Assembly (NCBI RefSeq): GCF_028764065.1
Contig: NZ_JACOFN010000014.1
Location: 1-38,565 of the forward strand
Direction: 5' to 3'
DNA from: Fructobacillus sp. CRL 2054
GTDB lineage: Bacteria > Bacillota > Bacilli > Lactobacillales > Lactobacillaceae
DNA length: 38,565 nt
Part shown: positions 23,377 to 31,055 of the stretch, in pieces
Position numbering within the stretch: the stretch's first letter is position 1
How the letters are laid out: each line of letters starts with the position of its first letter
Position numbers and translations under genes: made by a program
Notes under the pieces: model-generated
What the model was told of the DNA's origin: nothing
Database searches by the model: none
The model's input: only the letters and a program-made list of their open reading frames with translations

Positions 23377-23407
23377 AAAAAAGGCGACACGAAAGTGTCG
23401 CTTTTTT
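23377..23407 (+). terminator. Terminator after yheA
   Basis: AAAAAAGGCGACAC, loop GAAA, GTGTCGC, T-run: a perfect GNRA-capped stem. Confidence 0.92.
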
Positions 23408-23486
23408 GTTGGCATTTTTAATGGGAAGTGCAGGGGAAGGAATGAAGAATGTGAGTTGTTTTCCGGCTTTCATTTTTAGTGCGAAA

Positions 23487-23517
23487 TAAAAAGCCCAGCT
23501 AGAAGCTGAGCTTTTTT
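23487..23517 (-). terminator. Terminator after lexA (minus strand)
   Basis: Read on the minus strand: AAAAAAGCTCAGCT, a short loop, AGCTGGGCTTTTT. It lies directly beyond the lexA stop codon. The 79 bases between this and the yheA terminator hold nothing I recognise. Confidence 0.85.
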
Positions 23518-23523
23518 ATTATG

Positions 23524-24156
23524 TTAGTAAATGGCATCACGGTAAAGGGAAACGACCTTACCAAGGATTGAAACTTGGTCCAAAATGATAGGGGCCATCG
23601 AATCGTTTTCTGGTTGAAGACGGTAGTGGCCAGCTTCACGGAAGAAGCGCTTAACGGTTGCTTCGTTATCTTCGTTCATGGCAACGACGATGTCACCGTT
23701 GTCGGCGGTTTGCTGACGGCGGACAATGACCTTGTCGCCATCTAGAATACCAATGTTGATCATTGATTCACCGCGGACGTTCAACATGAAGAGGTCGCCG
23801 TCGTAAGGAATCAAATCTTCAGGAATAGGGAAGAATTCGGTTGCCTCTTGTTCGACGGCCAAGATTGGCTGTCCAGCGGTAACGAGTCCAAGAACAGGAA
23901 TCTTACCGGCGTTGGATGAGATGCCAAGCAATTCAAAGCCCTTGGCGGTCACTTCGATTGCGCGGGCCTTTGTTTTCTCACCCTTCTTAAGTAGGTAACC
24001 ATTCTTAATTAAACGGGAGATATGCCCGTGAATGGTTGAAGAAGAAGAGAGGCCGACGGATTCACCAATCTCACGAATTGTGGGCGGAAAACCGTTTTTT
24101 GCTTGGTACTCGTGAATGAAGCGGAGTACCTGAATTTGTTTTGAATCAGATGCCAT
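23524..24156 (-). CDS. lexA: LexA, SOS repressor
   Basis: A 210-residue protein. Residues 1-70 form the LexA winged helix ([20 protein letters not shown]). The C-terminal S24 self-cleavage domain has the Ala94-Gly95 scissile bond (VTAGQP), catalytic Ser131 (RGESMI) and Lys169 (ATVKRFF). All residues needed for RecA-stimulated autocleavage are present. It represses DNA-damage genes. A LexA box overlaps its own promoter, so it is autoregulated. Start at 24156 has GGGAAG upstream on the minus strand. Confidence 0.97.
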   Translation of the reverse strand: MASDSKQIQVLRFIHEYQAKNGFPPTIREIGESVGLSSSSTIHGHISRLIKNGYLLKKGEKTKARAIEVTAKGFELLGISSNAGKIPVLGLVTAGQPILAVEQEATEFFPIPEDLIPYDGDLFMLNVRGESMINIGILDGDKVIVRRQQTADNGDIVVAMNEDNEATVKRFFREAGHYRLQPENDSMAPIILDQVSILGKVVSLYRDAIY

Positions 24157-24189
24157 AATGTTCTTCCCTATTTCATTTATACTGCTATT

Positions 24190-24218
24190 ATTCTAGCGAA
24201 AAAAAGGCGAAAAAGCAA
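24190..24218 (-). promoter_or_regulatory. lexA promoter
   Basis: On the minus strand: TTGCTT (24218-24213), 17 bases, TAGAAT (24195-24190). Confidence 0.75.
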
Positions 24219-24229
24219 ACACGTGTTCG
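24216..24229. promoter_or_regulatory. LexA (SOS) box
   Basis: CAAACACGTGTTCG fits the Gram-positive consensus CGAAC-N4-GTTCG with one mismatch. It overlaps the first bases of the lexA -35 and lies between lexA and the divergent yneF, so it could also affect the other side, although the yneF promoter is about 80 bases away. Confidence 0.88.
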
Positions 24230-24310
24230 TAAGATTTTCTAAAGAAGAACGGATGAACTTAATGAAAATGTTAGAAAGATTAAAATGTTTAAACGTTGAG
24301 GGAGGGCATG

Positions 24311-24319
24311 TGGTATACT
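24311..24319 (+). promoter_or_regulatory. Extended -10 promoter of yneF
   Basis: TG-G-TATACT at 24311-24319, 34 bases before the yneF ATG. Confidence 0.65.
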
Positions 24320-24353
24320 TATCATTAGATTTTTAGAGGAAACGGAGACCGCT

Positions 24354-24575
24354 ATGCTTGTACTAGTTGGACTTTTGGCCCTAGTTGTTGGGCTGGTTGG
24401 TGGATTCTTCTTGGCTCGCTTCACAATGAAGTCATACTTGGCCAAGAACCCACCAATCTCAGAAGAGATGATGAAGTCAATGATGATGTCGATGGGTCAA
24501 AAGCCATCACAGAAGAAGTTGAACCAAATGATGAGCCAAATGAAGGCGCAAAGCCAAAAGGCTTCAAAGAAGTAA
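24354..24575 (+). CDS. yneF: UPF0154 (YneF) small membrane protein
   Basis: A 73-residue protein with one N-terminal membrane helix (about 2-24, ending GGFFLARF). A cytoplasmic amphipathic segment rich in Met, Lys and Gln follows ([17 protein letters not shown], then [11 protein letters not shown]), as in the UPF0154 family (YneF). In Bacillus, yneF lies near lexA and the SOS division inhibitor yneA, and the neighbourhood with lexA is kept here although yneA is not seen. Function is unknown. The ribosome binding site is ACGGAGA. Confidence 0.88.
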   Translation: MLVLVGLLALVVGLVGGFFLARFTMKSYLAKNPPISEEMMKSMMMSMGQKPSQKKLNQMMSQMKAQSQKASKK

Positions 24576-24586
24576 ACAACTTCAAT

Positions 24587-24621
24587 AAAAAAGAGTTGAA
24601 TCAAACGATTCAACTCTTTTT
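24587..24621. terminator. Bidirectional terminator between yneF and plsC
   Basis: AAAAAGAGTTGAATC, loop AAAC, GATTCAACTCTTTTT: a perfect stem with A-run and T-run, serving both converging genes. Confidence 0.92.
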
Positions 24622-24626
24622 CTTTG

Positions 24627-25259
24627 TTATCTTTTATTCGCCTTTGGATCAACGTAAACCCAGTTTGGGTCGATTTCGTCGTCTAGGGCATTGAAGGAAG
24701 CTTCAATTTTTTGGTTATATTCGGCAATCACTTCGTCAGTCAGCTTAACCTTGGGGTCAACGTAGATTGGCTCTCCAAAGTTCATCGTCACGCGCTTACG
24801 CAAGAAAAGGTGGGAGAACTTCACTGGTCCCTGGTAGACGGCTGGCACGATTGGCTTCTTAGAAAGCTTGGCAATCAAAATCGAGCCGGACTTCAACTTC
24901 TGTGAGTGACGGGAGCCGGAAGGGAACATAATTAGTGAACGGTCACCAGACTTCAGTTCGCTGACGGGCTTGCGAATCACATCGGCGCCAACGTTTTTGC
25001 GGTCAACTGGGAAGGCGCCCAGGGAAACGATGAGCTTACGTAGAAAGTAGTTTTTAAACAACTCCTTCTTGGCCATGAAGATAAAGCGCTTTGGATAGGC
25101 GGCCATGGCGTACCAAACGGGATCCCACCAGGTACGGTGAGGGGCAACAAGGATGTAGTTGTCTTCCTTTGGTAGACGATTTTTGTTCAAATAATAAGTA
25201 CGTCCGTTTATAATGGAAACCAGGGTCACAACGAAGACCCGGATAAAACGATAGAACAT
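24627..25259 (-). CDS. plsC: 1-acyl-glycerol-3-phosphate acyltransferase (PlsC family)
   Basis: A 210-residue protein with a hydrophobic N terminus (about 5-18). The acyltransferase motif I HRTWWD (His41, Asp46) matches HX4D. The FPSGSRH block stands in the place of motif III FPEGTR. PIVPAVYQGP is motif IV. It acylates lysophosphatidic acid to phosphatidic acid at the inner membrane face. The Glu of FPEGTR is Ser here, a change seen in some LAB members, which leaves specificity open. Transcribed leftward, divergent from trmN6; ribosome binding site AAAGGA. Confidence 0.88.
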   Translation of the reverse strand: MFYRFIRVFVVTLVSIINGRTYYLNKNRLPKEDNYILVAPHRTWWDPVWYAMAAYPKRFIFMAKKELFKNYFLRKLIVSLGAFPVDRKNVGADVIRKPVSELKSGDRSLIMFPSGSRHSQKLKSGSILIAKLSKKPIVPAVYQGPVKFSHLFLRKRVTMNFGEPIYVDPKVKLTDEVIAEYNQKIEASFNALDDEIDPNWVYVDPKANKR

Positions 25260-25320
25260 AAGCGATTCCTTTCAATAACATTTAACTAATTAATTTTACT
25301 ATAAAAGGGGACAAAGGCCA

Positions 25321-26088
25321 ATGAAAGAGCCAAATTTAAAGCCCGATGAACGACTCGACGGTTTGCCATCGCAGGGTGTTTCCATCATTCAAAACCCAGA
25401 CATGTTTTCCTATTCATTGGACGCTGTTTTGCTAGCTTACTTTGCTAACCCCAATAAAAAGGGACGGGGCTTAACGGTTGACCTCGGTGCTGGTACCGGT
25501 GCTGTCGGTCTTTTTTACGCTAAAAAAGTCAGGGGCCAAGTGAAGCTGGTTGAAATCCAAGAAGATTTGGCAGCGATGGCCAAGCGTTCGATTGCCATGA
25601 ACGAGATGGCAGACCGGGTGGAAGTAATTCATTCCGACATGCAGGAAGTCTTTGACCAGATTAAGCCGGGTTCGGTGGATACGGTTTTGTGTAATCCACC
25701 ATATTTTCCCGTTAAAGAGACAACCAAGCAAAACGTGGACGAGCACTATCAGATTGCCCGGCACGAAGTGGCCATCGATTTACCTAAGTTGGCTCAAACG
25801 GCTAATAAGCTCTTGAAGAATAAGGGAAAGTTCTTCATGGTTCACCGACCAGAGCGGCTGGGGGACATCTTTGCCGCGCTGACCGCTCGTGGCCTGCAAG
25901 TCAAGCACCTGCAGTTTGTCTATGGAAAGGCCGACCGAGAAGCGAATATGGTCTTAGTTGAAGCCATCAAGCAGGGCCGCGCTGGTGGTGTTCGGGTGAT
26001 GCCACCGATTGTGGCCTACACGGAAGACAACAATTATACAAAAGAGGTGCAAGAAATCTTGTATGGTGCGGCTTGGACTTTGGATTAG
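25321..26088 (+). CDS. tRNA1(Val) A37 N6-methyltransferase-like (YabB/TrmN6)
   Basis: A 255-residue class I methyltransferase with SAM motif DLGAGTG (54-60) and the N6-adenine type catalytic NPPY (125-128). An N-terminal segment DERLDGLPSQGVSIIQNP is typical of the YabB/TrmN6 family. The predicted reaction is methylation of A37 in tRNA-Val. The next gene encodes a GIY-YIG protein, the same yabB-yazA order as in Bacillus subtilis, which supports the assignment. The start at ATG 25321 has AAAGG upstream. Confidence 0.86.
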   Translation: MKEPNLKPDERLDGLPSQGVSIIQNPDMFSYSLDAVLLAYFANPNKKGRGLTVDLGAGTGAVGLFYAKKVRGQVKLVEIQEDLAAMAKRSIAMNEMADRVEVIHSDMQEVFDQIKPGSVDTVLCNPPYFPVKETTKQNVDEHYQIARHEVAIDLPKLAQTANKLLKNKGKFFMVHRPERLGDIFAALTARGLQVKHLQFVYGKADREANMVLVEAIKQGRAGGVRVMPPIVAYTEDNNYTKEVQEILYGAAWTLD

Positions 26089-26105
26089 GGAGTGATTAGG
26101 TCGAG

Positions 26106-26402
26106 ATGATGGATAAGAGTGGGAAGACCTATGACTTTTACGTGCTCTACACGGCTGATGGCTACTTCTATGGTGGTTACTCGGACGATGCGATTCGCCG
26201 TTTTCACGTGCATGAGTCCGGTAAGGGTGCCAAGTTTACGCGGGTAAAGTCGCGCCATCCCTTAAAGCTGCTGTACTACGCGACTTTTGAGACTAAGCAC
26301 GACGCCATGCACGCCGAAGCTTCCTTTAAGAAGTTAACGCGGGCAAATAAAGAAGCCTTTTTAATCGAACACGGGGTACCAGCCAGTATTTGGACAAAAT
26401 AG
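26106..26402 (+). CDS. GIY-YIG nuclease superfamily protein (YazA/UPF0213)
   Basis: A 98-residue single-domain protein. The GIY-YIG signature appears as FYVLYTADGYFYGGYSDD, with the catalytic-type Arg in DAIRRFHVHESGKGAKFTR and a conserved Glu in MHAEASFKKL. YazA proteins are small stand-alone nuclease-fold proteins of unknown substrate, always near the YabB methyltransferase gene. It lies 17 bases after the methyltransferase gene. The 5' arm of a terminator is inside the coding end. Confidence 0.88.
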   Translation: MMDKSGKTYDFYVLYTADGYFYGGYSDDAIRRFHVHESGKGAKFTRVKSRHPLKLLYYATFETKHDAMHAEASFKKLTRANKEAFLIEHGVPASIWTK

Positions 26403-26421
26403 GGGCTTTGGTACCTTTTTT
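26375..26421 (+). terminator. Terminator overlapping the end of the GIY-YIG gene
   Basis: GGTACCA (26375-26381) pairs with TGGTACC (26409-26415), with GCC/GGG inside, followed by six T. The left arm is in the coding region. Confidence 0.6.
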
Positions 26422-26435
26422 GTAGATGCTTTTCT

Positions 26436-26444
26436 TGATAGAAT
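26436..26444 (+). promoter_or_regulatory. Possible extended -10 before the 71-residue gene
   Basis: TG-A-TAGAAT, 22 bases before the GTG start. No clear -35. Confidence 0.4.
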
Positions 26445-26466
26445 AAGACATTATCAGGAGGAGTAA

Positions 26467-26682
26467 GTGAGAATGGTTGTAAATTTTGAGTTAAAGAACA
26501 TTATTGGTCAAACAGTCCCTTACACTGCTTTTGATAAGAAGGAAGAATTGGTTGAGGTGATTGGTAATTTCTACCATTATTGCTTGGCGAAGGATACCCT
26601 TCTTCAGCCAGGTAAGCATTACTTGATAGAAGCTGCCGATGGTAATCAACTAATCATAAGAGAAGCAGACACGAAAGGATGA
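26467..26682 (+). CDS. Small unknown protein paired with SPFH gene
   Basis: A 71-residue protein beginning at GTG 26467, five bases after AGGAGG (26456-26461); ATG 26473 is an alternative with 11-base spacing. It has no membrane segment. The sequence (FELKNIIGQTVPYTAFDKKE, then HYLIEAADGNQLIIREADT) looks like a small beta-rich domain. Its stop overlaps the SPFH start (ATGA), so the two are translationally coupled and probably function together. No family recognised. Confidence 0.65.
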   Translation: MRMVVNFELKNIIGQTVPYTAFDKKEELVEVIGNFYHYCLAKDTLLQPGKHYLIEAADGNQLIIREADTKG

Positions 26683-27551
26683 CCATGATGATCATTGCAA
26701 TTCTTGTTATCGCGCTAGTATTCGCGTTAACTTGTTTTAAGATTGTGCCGCAAAACACGGTGGGACTATTGGAAACACTGGGTAAGTATTCGACAACCCG
26801 TTCAACGGGGTTGAACTTCCGCTTACCAATTATTCAAAAGATTCGCGTTGTTTCATTGGCTTTGCAGCCATTGAAGCTGGCCGGATATTCAGTTATCACA
26901 AAGGATAACGCTGATATTGGGGCAACGGTTACGTTGAACTTTCATATCACGGATCCAGTGAAGTACTCATACGAGAACACGAACTCGATTGAATCAATGC
27001 AGCAACTCGTCCGTGGACACCTGCGTGATATTATCGGGCGAATGGAATTGAATGAAGCCCTTGGTTCAACGTCAAAGATTAATAAGGACCTAGCGGATGC
27101 CATTGGTGATTTGACTAACACATATGGCATTAACGTTGACCGTATCAACATTGATGAGTTGAAGCCATCTGCTTCAATTCAAGCTTCAATGGATACACAG
27201 TTGAAGGCCGACCGTGAACGTGTGGCAGCCATCTCCCAGGCTGAAGGGGAGGCCAAGTCAATCGAATTGCGTGCTAAGGCGAACAACGACGCCTTGGTGG
27301 CAACGGCGACGGCTAACGCACAGGCAACAAAGACCCGTGCTGATGCGGAAGCCTACCGAATTGATAAGGTTCAGTCAGCCTTGAAGAACGCTGACCAGAA
27401 CTACTTCAATAATCAATCGATCAACGCCTTTGAGACATTGGCAAATTCCGATACGAATTTGATTGTCACAAACGGGGCAGAACTCGACAAGACTGGCCAG
27501 AACGCGACTTTGGCAAAGATGTTGGGGGATGAATTGGCTAAAAAGGATTAA
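26679..27551 (+). CDS. SPFH/Band 7 (stomatin-like) membrane protein
   Basis: A 290-residue protein with one N-terminal membrane helix (about 2-22). An SPFH domain follows (about 25-200; IVPQNTVGLLETLGKY, FRLPIIQKIRVV, DNADIGATVTLNFHITDPVKY). A helical, Ala-rich coiled coil then contains AAISQAEGEAKSIELRAKAN, typical of stomatin/prohibitin proteins. These form membrane microdomain scaffolds and often regulate a partner protease; no NfeD or FtsH gene is adjacent. The start at 26679 overlaps the upstream stop; ATG 26685 is also possible. It ends at a perfect terminator. Confidence 0.88.
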   Translation: MTMMIIAILVIALVFALTCFKIVPQNTVGLLETLGKYSTTRSTGLNFRLPIIQKIRVVSLALQPLKLAGYSVITKDNADIGATVTLNFHITDPVKYSYENTNSIESMQQLVRGHLRDIIGRMELNEALGSTSKINKDLADAIGDLTNTYGINVDRINIDELKPSASIQASMDTQLKADRERVAAISQAEGEAKSIELRAKANNDALVATATANAQATKTRADAEAYRIDKVQSALKNADQNYFNNQSINAFETLANSDTNLIVTNGAELDKTGQNATLAKMLGDELAKKD

Positions 27552-27557
27552 GAAGGG

Positions 27558-27587
27558 ACTGTCTGGTTTAAAACCAGGCAGTTTTTT
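27558..27587 (+). terminator. Terminator after the SPFH gene
   Basis: ACTGTCTGGTTT, loop TA, AAACCAGGCAGT, T-run. Confidence 0.92.
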
Positions 27588-27598
27588 AATAAAAAAGC

Positions 27599-27627
27599 TT
27601 GAAAGGGCTGATTTAATCCTGTAAAAT
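27599..27627 (+). promoter_or_regulatory. rpsB promoter
   Basis: TTGAAA (27599-27604), 17-base spacer ending in TG, TAAAAT (27622-27627). Near-consensus. Confidence 0.85.
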
Positions 27628-27633
27628 ACTAAG

Positions 27634-27720
27634 CGTTGTGTAAGCAACAAAATACACACGACCGAAGAGAACGCAGAGGTGCAGAAATGTTCATGCGAAC
27701 CAAGAATCGGTCGGAGGATA
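27634..27720 (+). ncRNA. Structured rpsB leader, possible S2 autoregulatory RNA
   Basis: The leader between the promoter and the ribosome binding site (AGGAGG, 27725-27730) is about 90 bases. CGACCGA (27659-27665) pairs with TCGGTCG (27707-27713), enclosing about 40 bases with a further small stem. A second GGAGG (27713-27717) touches the closing stem. Ribosomal protein leaders of this form commonly mediate feedback, here presumably by S2, but I do not recognise a named family. Confidence 0.5.
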
Positions 27721-27736
27721 ACCTAGGAGGCCTATA

Positions 27737-28510
27737 ATGGCAGTTATTACAATGAAAGAACTCCTCGAAGCAGGAGTTCACTTTGGACACCAAACACGTC
27801 GTTGGAACCCAAAGATGGCACCATTCATCTTTACGGAACGTAACGGAATCCACATCATCGACTTGCAAAAGACGGTGAAGATGGTTGACGAAGCCTACAA
27901 CTTCATGCGTAACGCATCAGCTGATGGCGCCAACTTCTTGTTTGTTGGTACAAAGAAGCAAGCTTCAGACGCAATTGCTGAAGAAGCTACTCGTGCCGGT
28001 CAATTCTACATCAACCACCGTTGGTTGGGTGGAACTTTGACTAACTGGAACACAATCAAGACTCGTGTTCAACGCATGAAGGACATCCAACGTATGTCAG
28101 AAGACGGAACATTTGACCGTCTTCCTAAGAAGGAAGTTGTTTTGTTGAAGAAGCAACACGCCAAGTTGGAAAAGTTCTTGGGTGGAATCGAAGATATGCA
28201 GGACTTGCCTGACGTATTGTTCGTTGTTGACCCTAAGAAGGAAGAAATCGCCGTTAAGGAAGCCAACATGCTCAACATCCCTGTTGTTGCTATGATTGAC
28301 ACAAACGCCAACCCAGATGTTGTTGACGTTAAGATTCCTGCTAACGATGATGCTATCCGTGCCATCCGTTTGATCACTTCAAAGATGGCTGACGCTGTTA
28401 TCGAAGGTCGTCAAGGCCAAGACCAAGCAGCTGAAGATGCTTTCATCGATGGTGACGAAAACACTGAATCAATCGAAGAAATCACTGAAATTGTTGAAAA
28501 GAACAACTAA
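27737..28510 (+). CDS. rpsB: 30S ribosomal protein S2
   Basis: A 257-residue protein, canonical from [20 protein letters not shown] through [20 protein letters not shown] and [11 protein letters not shown] to [16 protein letters not shown]. The acidic C-terminal tail ([13 protein letters not shown]) is usual for Firmicutes. S2 is a late-binding small-subunit protein needed for mRNA engagement. It has its own promoter and leader. A hairpin terminator lies between it and tsf, so tsf is expressed by partial readthrough. Confidence 0.98.
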   Translation: MAVITMKELLEAGVHFGHQTRRWNPKMAPFIFTERNGIHIIDLQKTVKMVDEAYNFMRNASADGANFLFVGTKKQASDAIAEEATRAGQFYINHRWLGGTLTNWNTIKTRVQRMKDIQRMSEDGTFDRLPKKEVVLLKKQHAKLEKFLGGIEDMQDLPDVLFVVDPKKEEIAVKEANMLNIPVVAMIDTNANPDVVDVKIPANDDAIRAIRLITSKMADAVIEGRQGQDQAAEDAFIDGDENTESIEEITEIVEKNN

Positions 28511-28526
28511 GCGATAATATCTGATT

Positions 28527-28570
28527 TGCCGTTCCGGTGGACCTGCTTGGGACGCTGGCACGGCATTTTT
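28527..28570 (+). terminator. Terminator (partial, attenuator-like) between rpsB and tsf
   Basis: TGCCGT (28527-28532) pairs with ACGGCA and CCGG with CTGG, followed by five T. No promoter for tsf is seen after it, so readthrough must supply tsf. Confidence 0.75.
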
Positions 28571-28595
28571 ATTTGAATTAAAAAGGAGCACATTC

Positions 28596-29471
28596 ATGGC
28601 TGTTACAGCAAAGATGGTAAAGGAATTACGTGATAAGACGTCTGTTGGTATGATGGATGCCAAGAAGGCTTTGGTTGAAGCCGAAGGTGACATCGAAAAG
28701 GCAATCGACTTGTTGCGTGAAAAGGGAATGGCAAAGGCCGCTAAGAAGGGTGACCGTGTCGCTGCCGAAGGTATGACTTATGTCATGGAAGATGGTAACA
28801 AGGCTGCTATCATCGAATTGAACTCTGAAACTGACTTCGTTGCTGGTAACAAGGAATTTAACGATTTGTTGGCCGCTGTGACAAAGGTTATTTTGGAAAA
28901 GCAACCAGCTGATGTTGAAGCTGCTTTGGCTTTGGAAGGTGAAGACGGTCGTACTGTTAACGACATGATCATCAACGTTTCACAAATCACTGGTGAAAAG
29001 ATTACTTTGCGTCGTTTCGAAACAATGGAAAAGAACGACAACGAAGTATTCGGTGCTTACTCACACATGGGTGGTTCAATCTCTGCTTTGGCCTTGTTCG
29101 AAGGCTCAAACAAGGAAGCAGCCCGTGACATCGCTATGCACATCGCTGCCATTGCACCACAATACGTGTCAGATGCTGACGTTCCTGCAGAAGTTGTTGC
29201 TAAGGAAAAGGAAGTTCAATTGGCTTCTGAAGACTTGAACGGTAAGCCTGACAACATCAAGGAAAAGATGGTTGAAGGACGTATCAAGAAGTTCTTGGCT
29301 GAAATTTCATTGTTGGACCAACCATTCGTTAAGAACGGTGACCAAAAGGTTGCTGACTTTGCCAAGGAAAACGGTTTGACTGTTAAGTCATTCGTTCGTT
29401 ACCAAGTTGGTGAAGGAATCGAAAAGCAACAAACAAACTTGGCCGACGAAGTTGCAAAGCAACTTGGCTAA
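28596..29471 (+). CDS. tsf: Elongation factor Ts
   Basis: A 291-residue protein starting [20 protein letters not shown], with the EF-Ts signatures [14 protein letters not shown], the GKMTDYVE-equivalent [13 protein letters not shown], and [12 protein letters not shown]. It exchanges GDP for GTP on EF-Tu. The strong ribosome binding site is AAAAAGGAGC. Order rpsB-tsf-pyrH-frr is the general bacterial one. A terminator follows. Confidence 0.98.
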   Translation: MAVTAKMVKELRDKTSVGMMDAKKALVEAEGDIEKAIDLLREKGMAKAAKKGDRVAAEGMTYVMEDGNKAAIIELNSETDFVAGNKEFNDLLAAVTKVILEKQPADVEAALALEGEDGRTVNDMIINVSQITGEKITLRRFETMEKNDNEVFGAYSHMGGSISALALFEGSNKEAARDIAMHIAAIAPQYVSDADVPAEVVAKEKEVQLASEDLNGKPDNIKEKMVEGRIKKFLAEISLLDQPFVKNGDQKVADFAKENGLTVKSFVRYQVGEGIEKQQTNLADEVAKQLG

Positions 29472-29483
29472 TATTTGATATAA

Positions 29484-29517
29484 AAAAGAGTGCCCATTCA
29501 TTTGGACACTTTTTTTA
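29484..29517 (+). terminator. Terminator after tsf
   Basis: AAAAGAGTG-CC, loop ATTCATTT, GG-CACT with one internal mismatch, then seven T. Confidence 0.8.
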
Positions 29518-29537
29518 CGGACGAAACGCCCATCCTT

Positions 29538-29546
29538 TGTTATAAT
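29538..29546 (+). promoter_or_regulatory. Extended -10 promoter of pyrH-frr
   Basis: TG-T-TATAAT (29538-29546), 24 bases before the pyrH start; the ribosome binding site AAAAAGGAGA lies between. Confidence 0.7.
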
Positions 29547-29555
29547 TGAAGGTAA

Positions 29556-30295
<740 letters not shown>

Positions 30296-30296
<1 letters not shown>

Positions 30297-30841
30297 TGGC
30301 GATTGATTTTAATCAAGCAACTGACAAGATGAAGGGTGCCCAAGAAGCCCTTCGTCGTGAATTAGCTGAAATTCGTACTGGACGAGCTAACCCACGTATT
30401 TTGGACCGTGTGCAAGTTGAATACTATGGTGCCATGGTGCCATTGAACCAAGTTGCTTCAATTTCTGTACCTGAGGCTCGTATGCTTTTGATCACGCCTT
30501 TTGATAAGGGTGCTTTGGAAGCCATCGTAACGGCGATTAACATGTCTGACTTGGGCTTGAACCCAGCATCAGATGGTCAAATCGTTCGCTTGGCCATTCC
30601 TCAAATGACGGAAGAACGTCGTAAGGAATTGGTTAAGGAAGTGAAGGCTGAAGCTGAAAAGTCAAAGGTTGCAGTTCGTAACGTTCGACGTGAAGCAATG
30701 GATGCCATCAAGAAGGACAAGGAATTGACGGAAGATGACGTTCGCGATTCTGAAGACAAGGTCCAAAAGTTGACTGACGATAACATCAAGGCAATTGATG
30801 AAATCGCAGCTGACAAGGAAAAAGAATTGATGACAATTTAA
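30296..30841 (+). CDS. frr: Ribosome recycling factor
   Basis: A 181-residue protein with the RRF pattern: the ELAEIRTGRANP helix, VEYYGAMVPLNQVASISVPEAR, and NLGLNP-like SDLGLNPASDGQ. The C-terminal helix with LVKEVKAEAEKSKVAVRNVR completes the tRNA-like domain I. With EF-G it splits post-termination ribosomes. Translationally coupled to pyrH. A perfect terminator ends the operon. Confidence 0.97.
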
Positions 30842-30866
30842 TTCCAAGTTAAGCATTAAAAAGGAG

Positions 30867-30895
30867 GAGCAAGCCAGACGGCTTGCTCTTTTTTT
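30867..30895 (+). terminator. Terminator after frr
   Basis: GAGCAAGCC, loop AGAC, GGCTTGCTC, seven T: a perfect stem. Confidence 0.93.
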
Positions 30896-30949
30896 CTTAG
30901 AATGGACTTTTTAATTTTAATAAATTTCCTTAAAATACTACTAAGAGTG

Positions 30950-30970
30950 ATTTTAATTTTCAATTAAAAT
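30950..30970. repeat. AT-rich inverted repeat upstream of the cell-wall hydrolase gene
   Basis: ATTTTAATT and AATTAAAAT are exact inverses around TTC. It lies just upstream of the putative promoter and might bind a regulator. Being wholly AT, chance is possible. Confidence 0.35.
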
Positions 30971-30999
30971 TAGCCAGTTCGGTTAATCCATGCTATTAT
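30970..30999 (+). promoter_or_regulatory. Possible promoter of the cell-wall hydrolase gene
   Basis: TTAGCC (30970-30975), 18 bases, TATTAT (30994-30999) preceded by TGC. Moderate match. Confidence 0.5.
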
Positions 31000-31055
31000 T
31001 TTAAGTGAATGTATTTATAAAAGTAGCAATTTATTAAATGAGACAAGGTACCAAT

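Noticed and set aside
23408-23486. Small RNA or gene between the yheA and lexA terminators
   Set aside because: Only 79 bases, with no promoter, ORF or hairpin beyond the two terminators.
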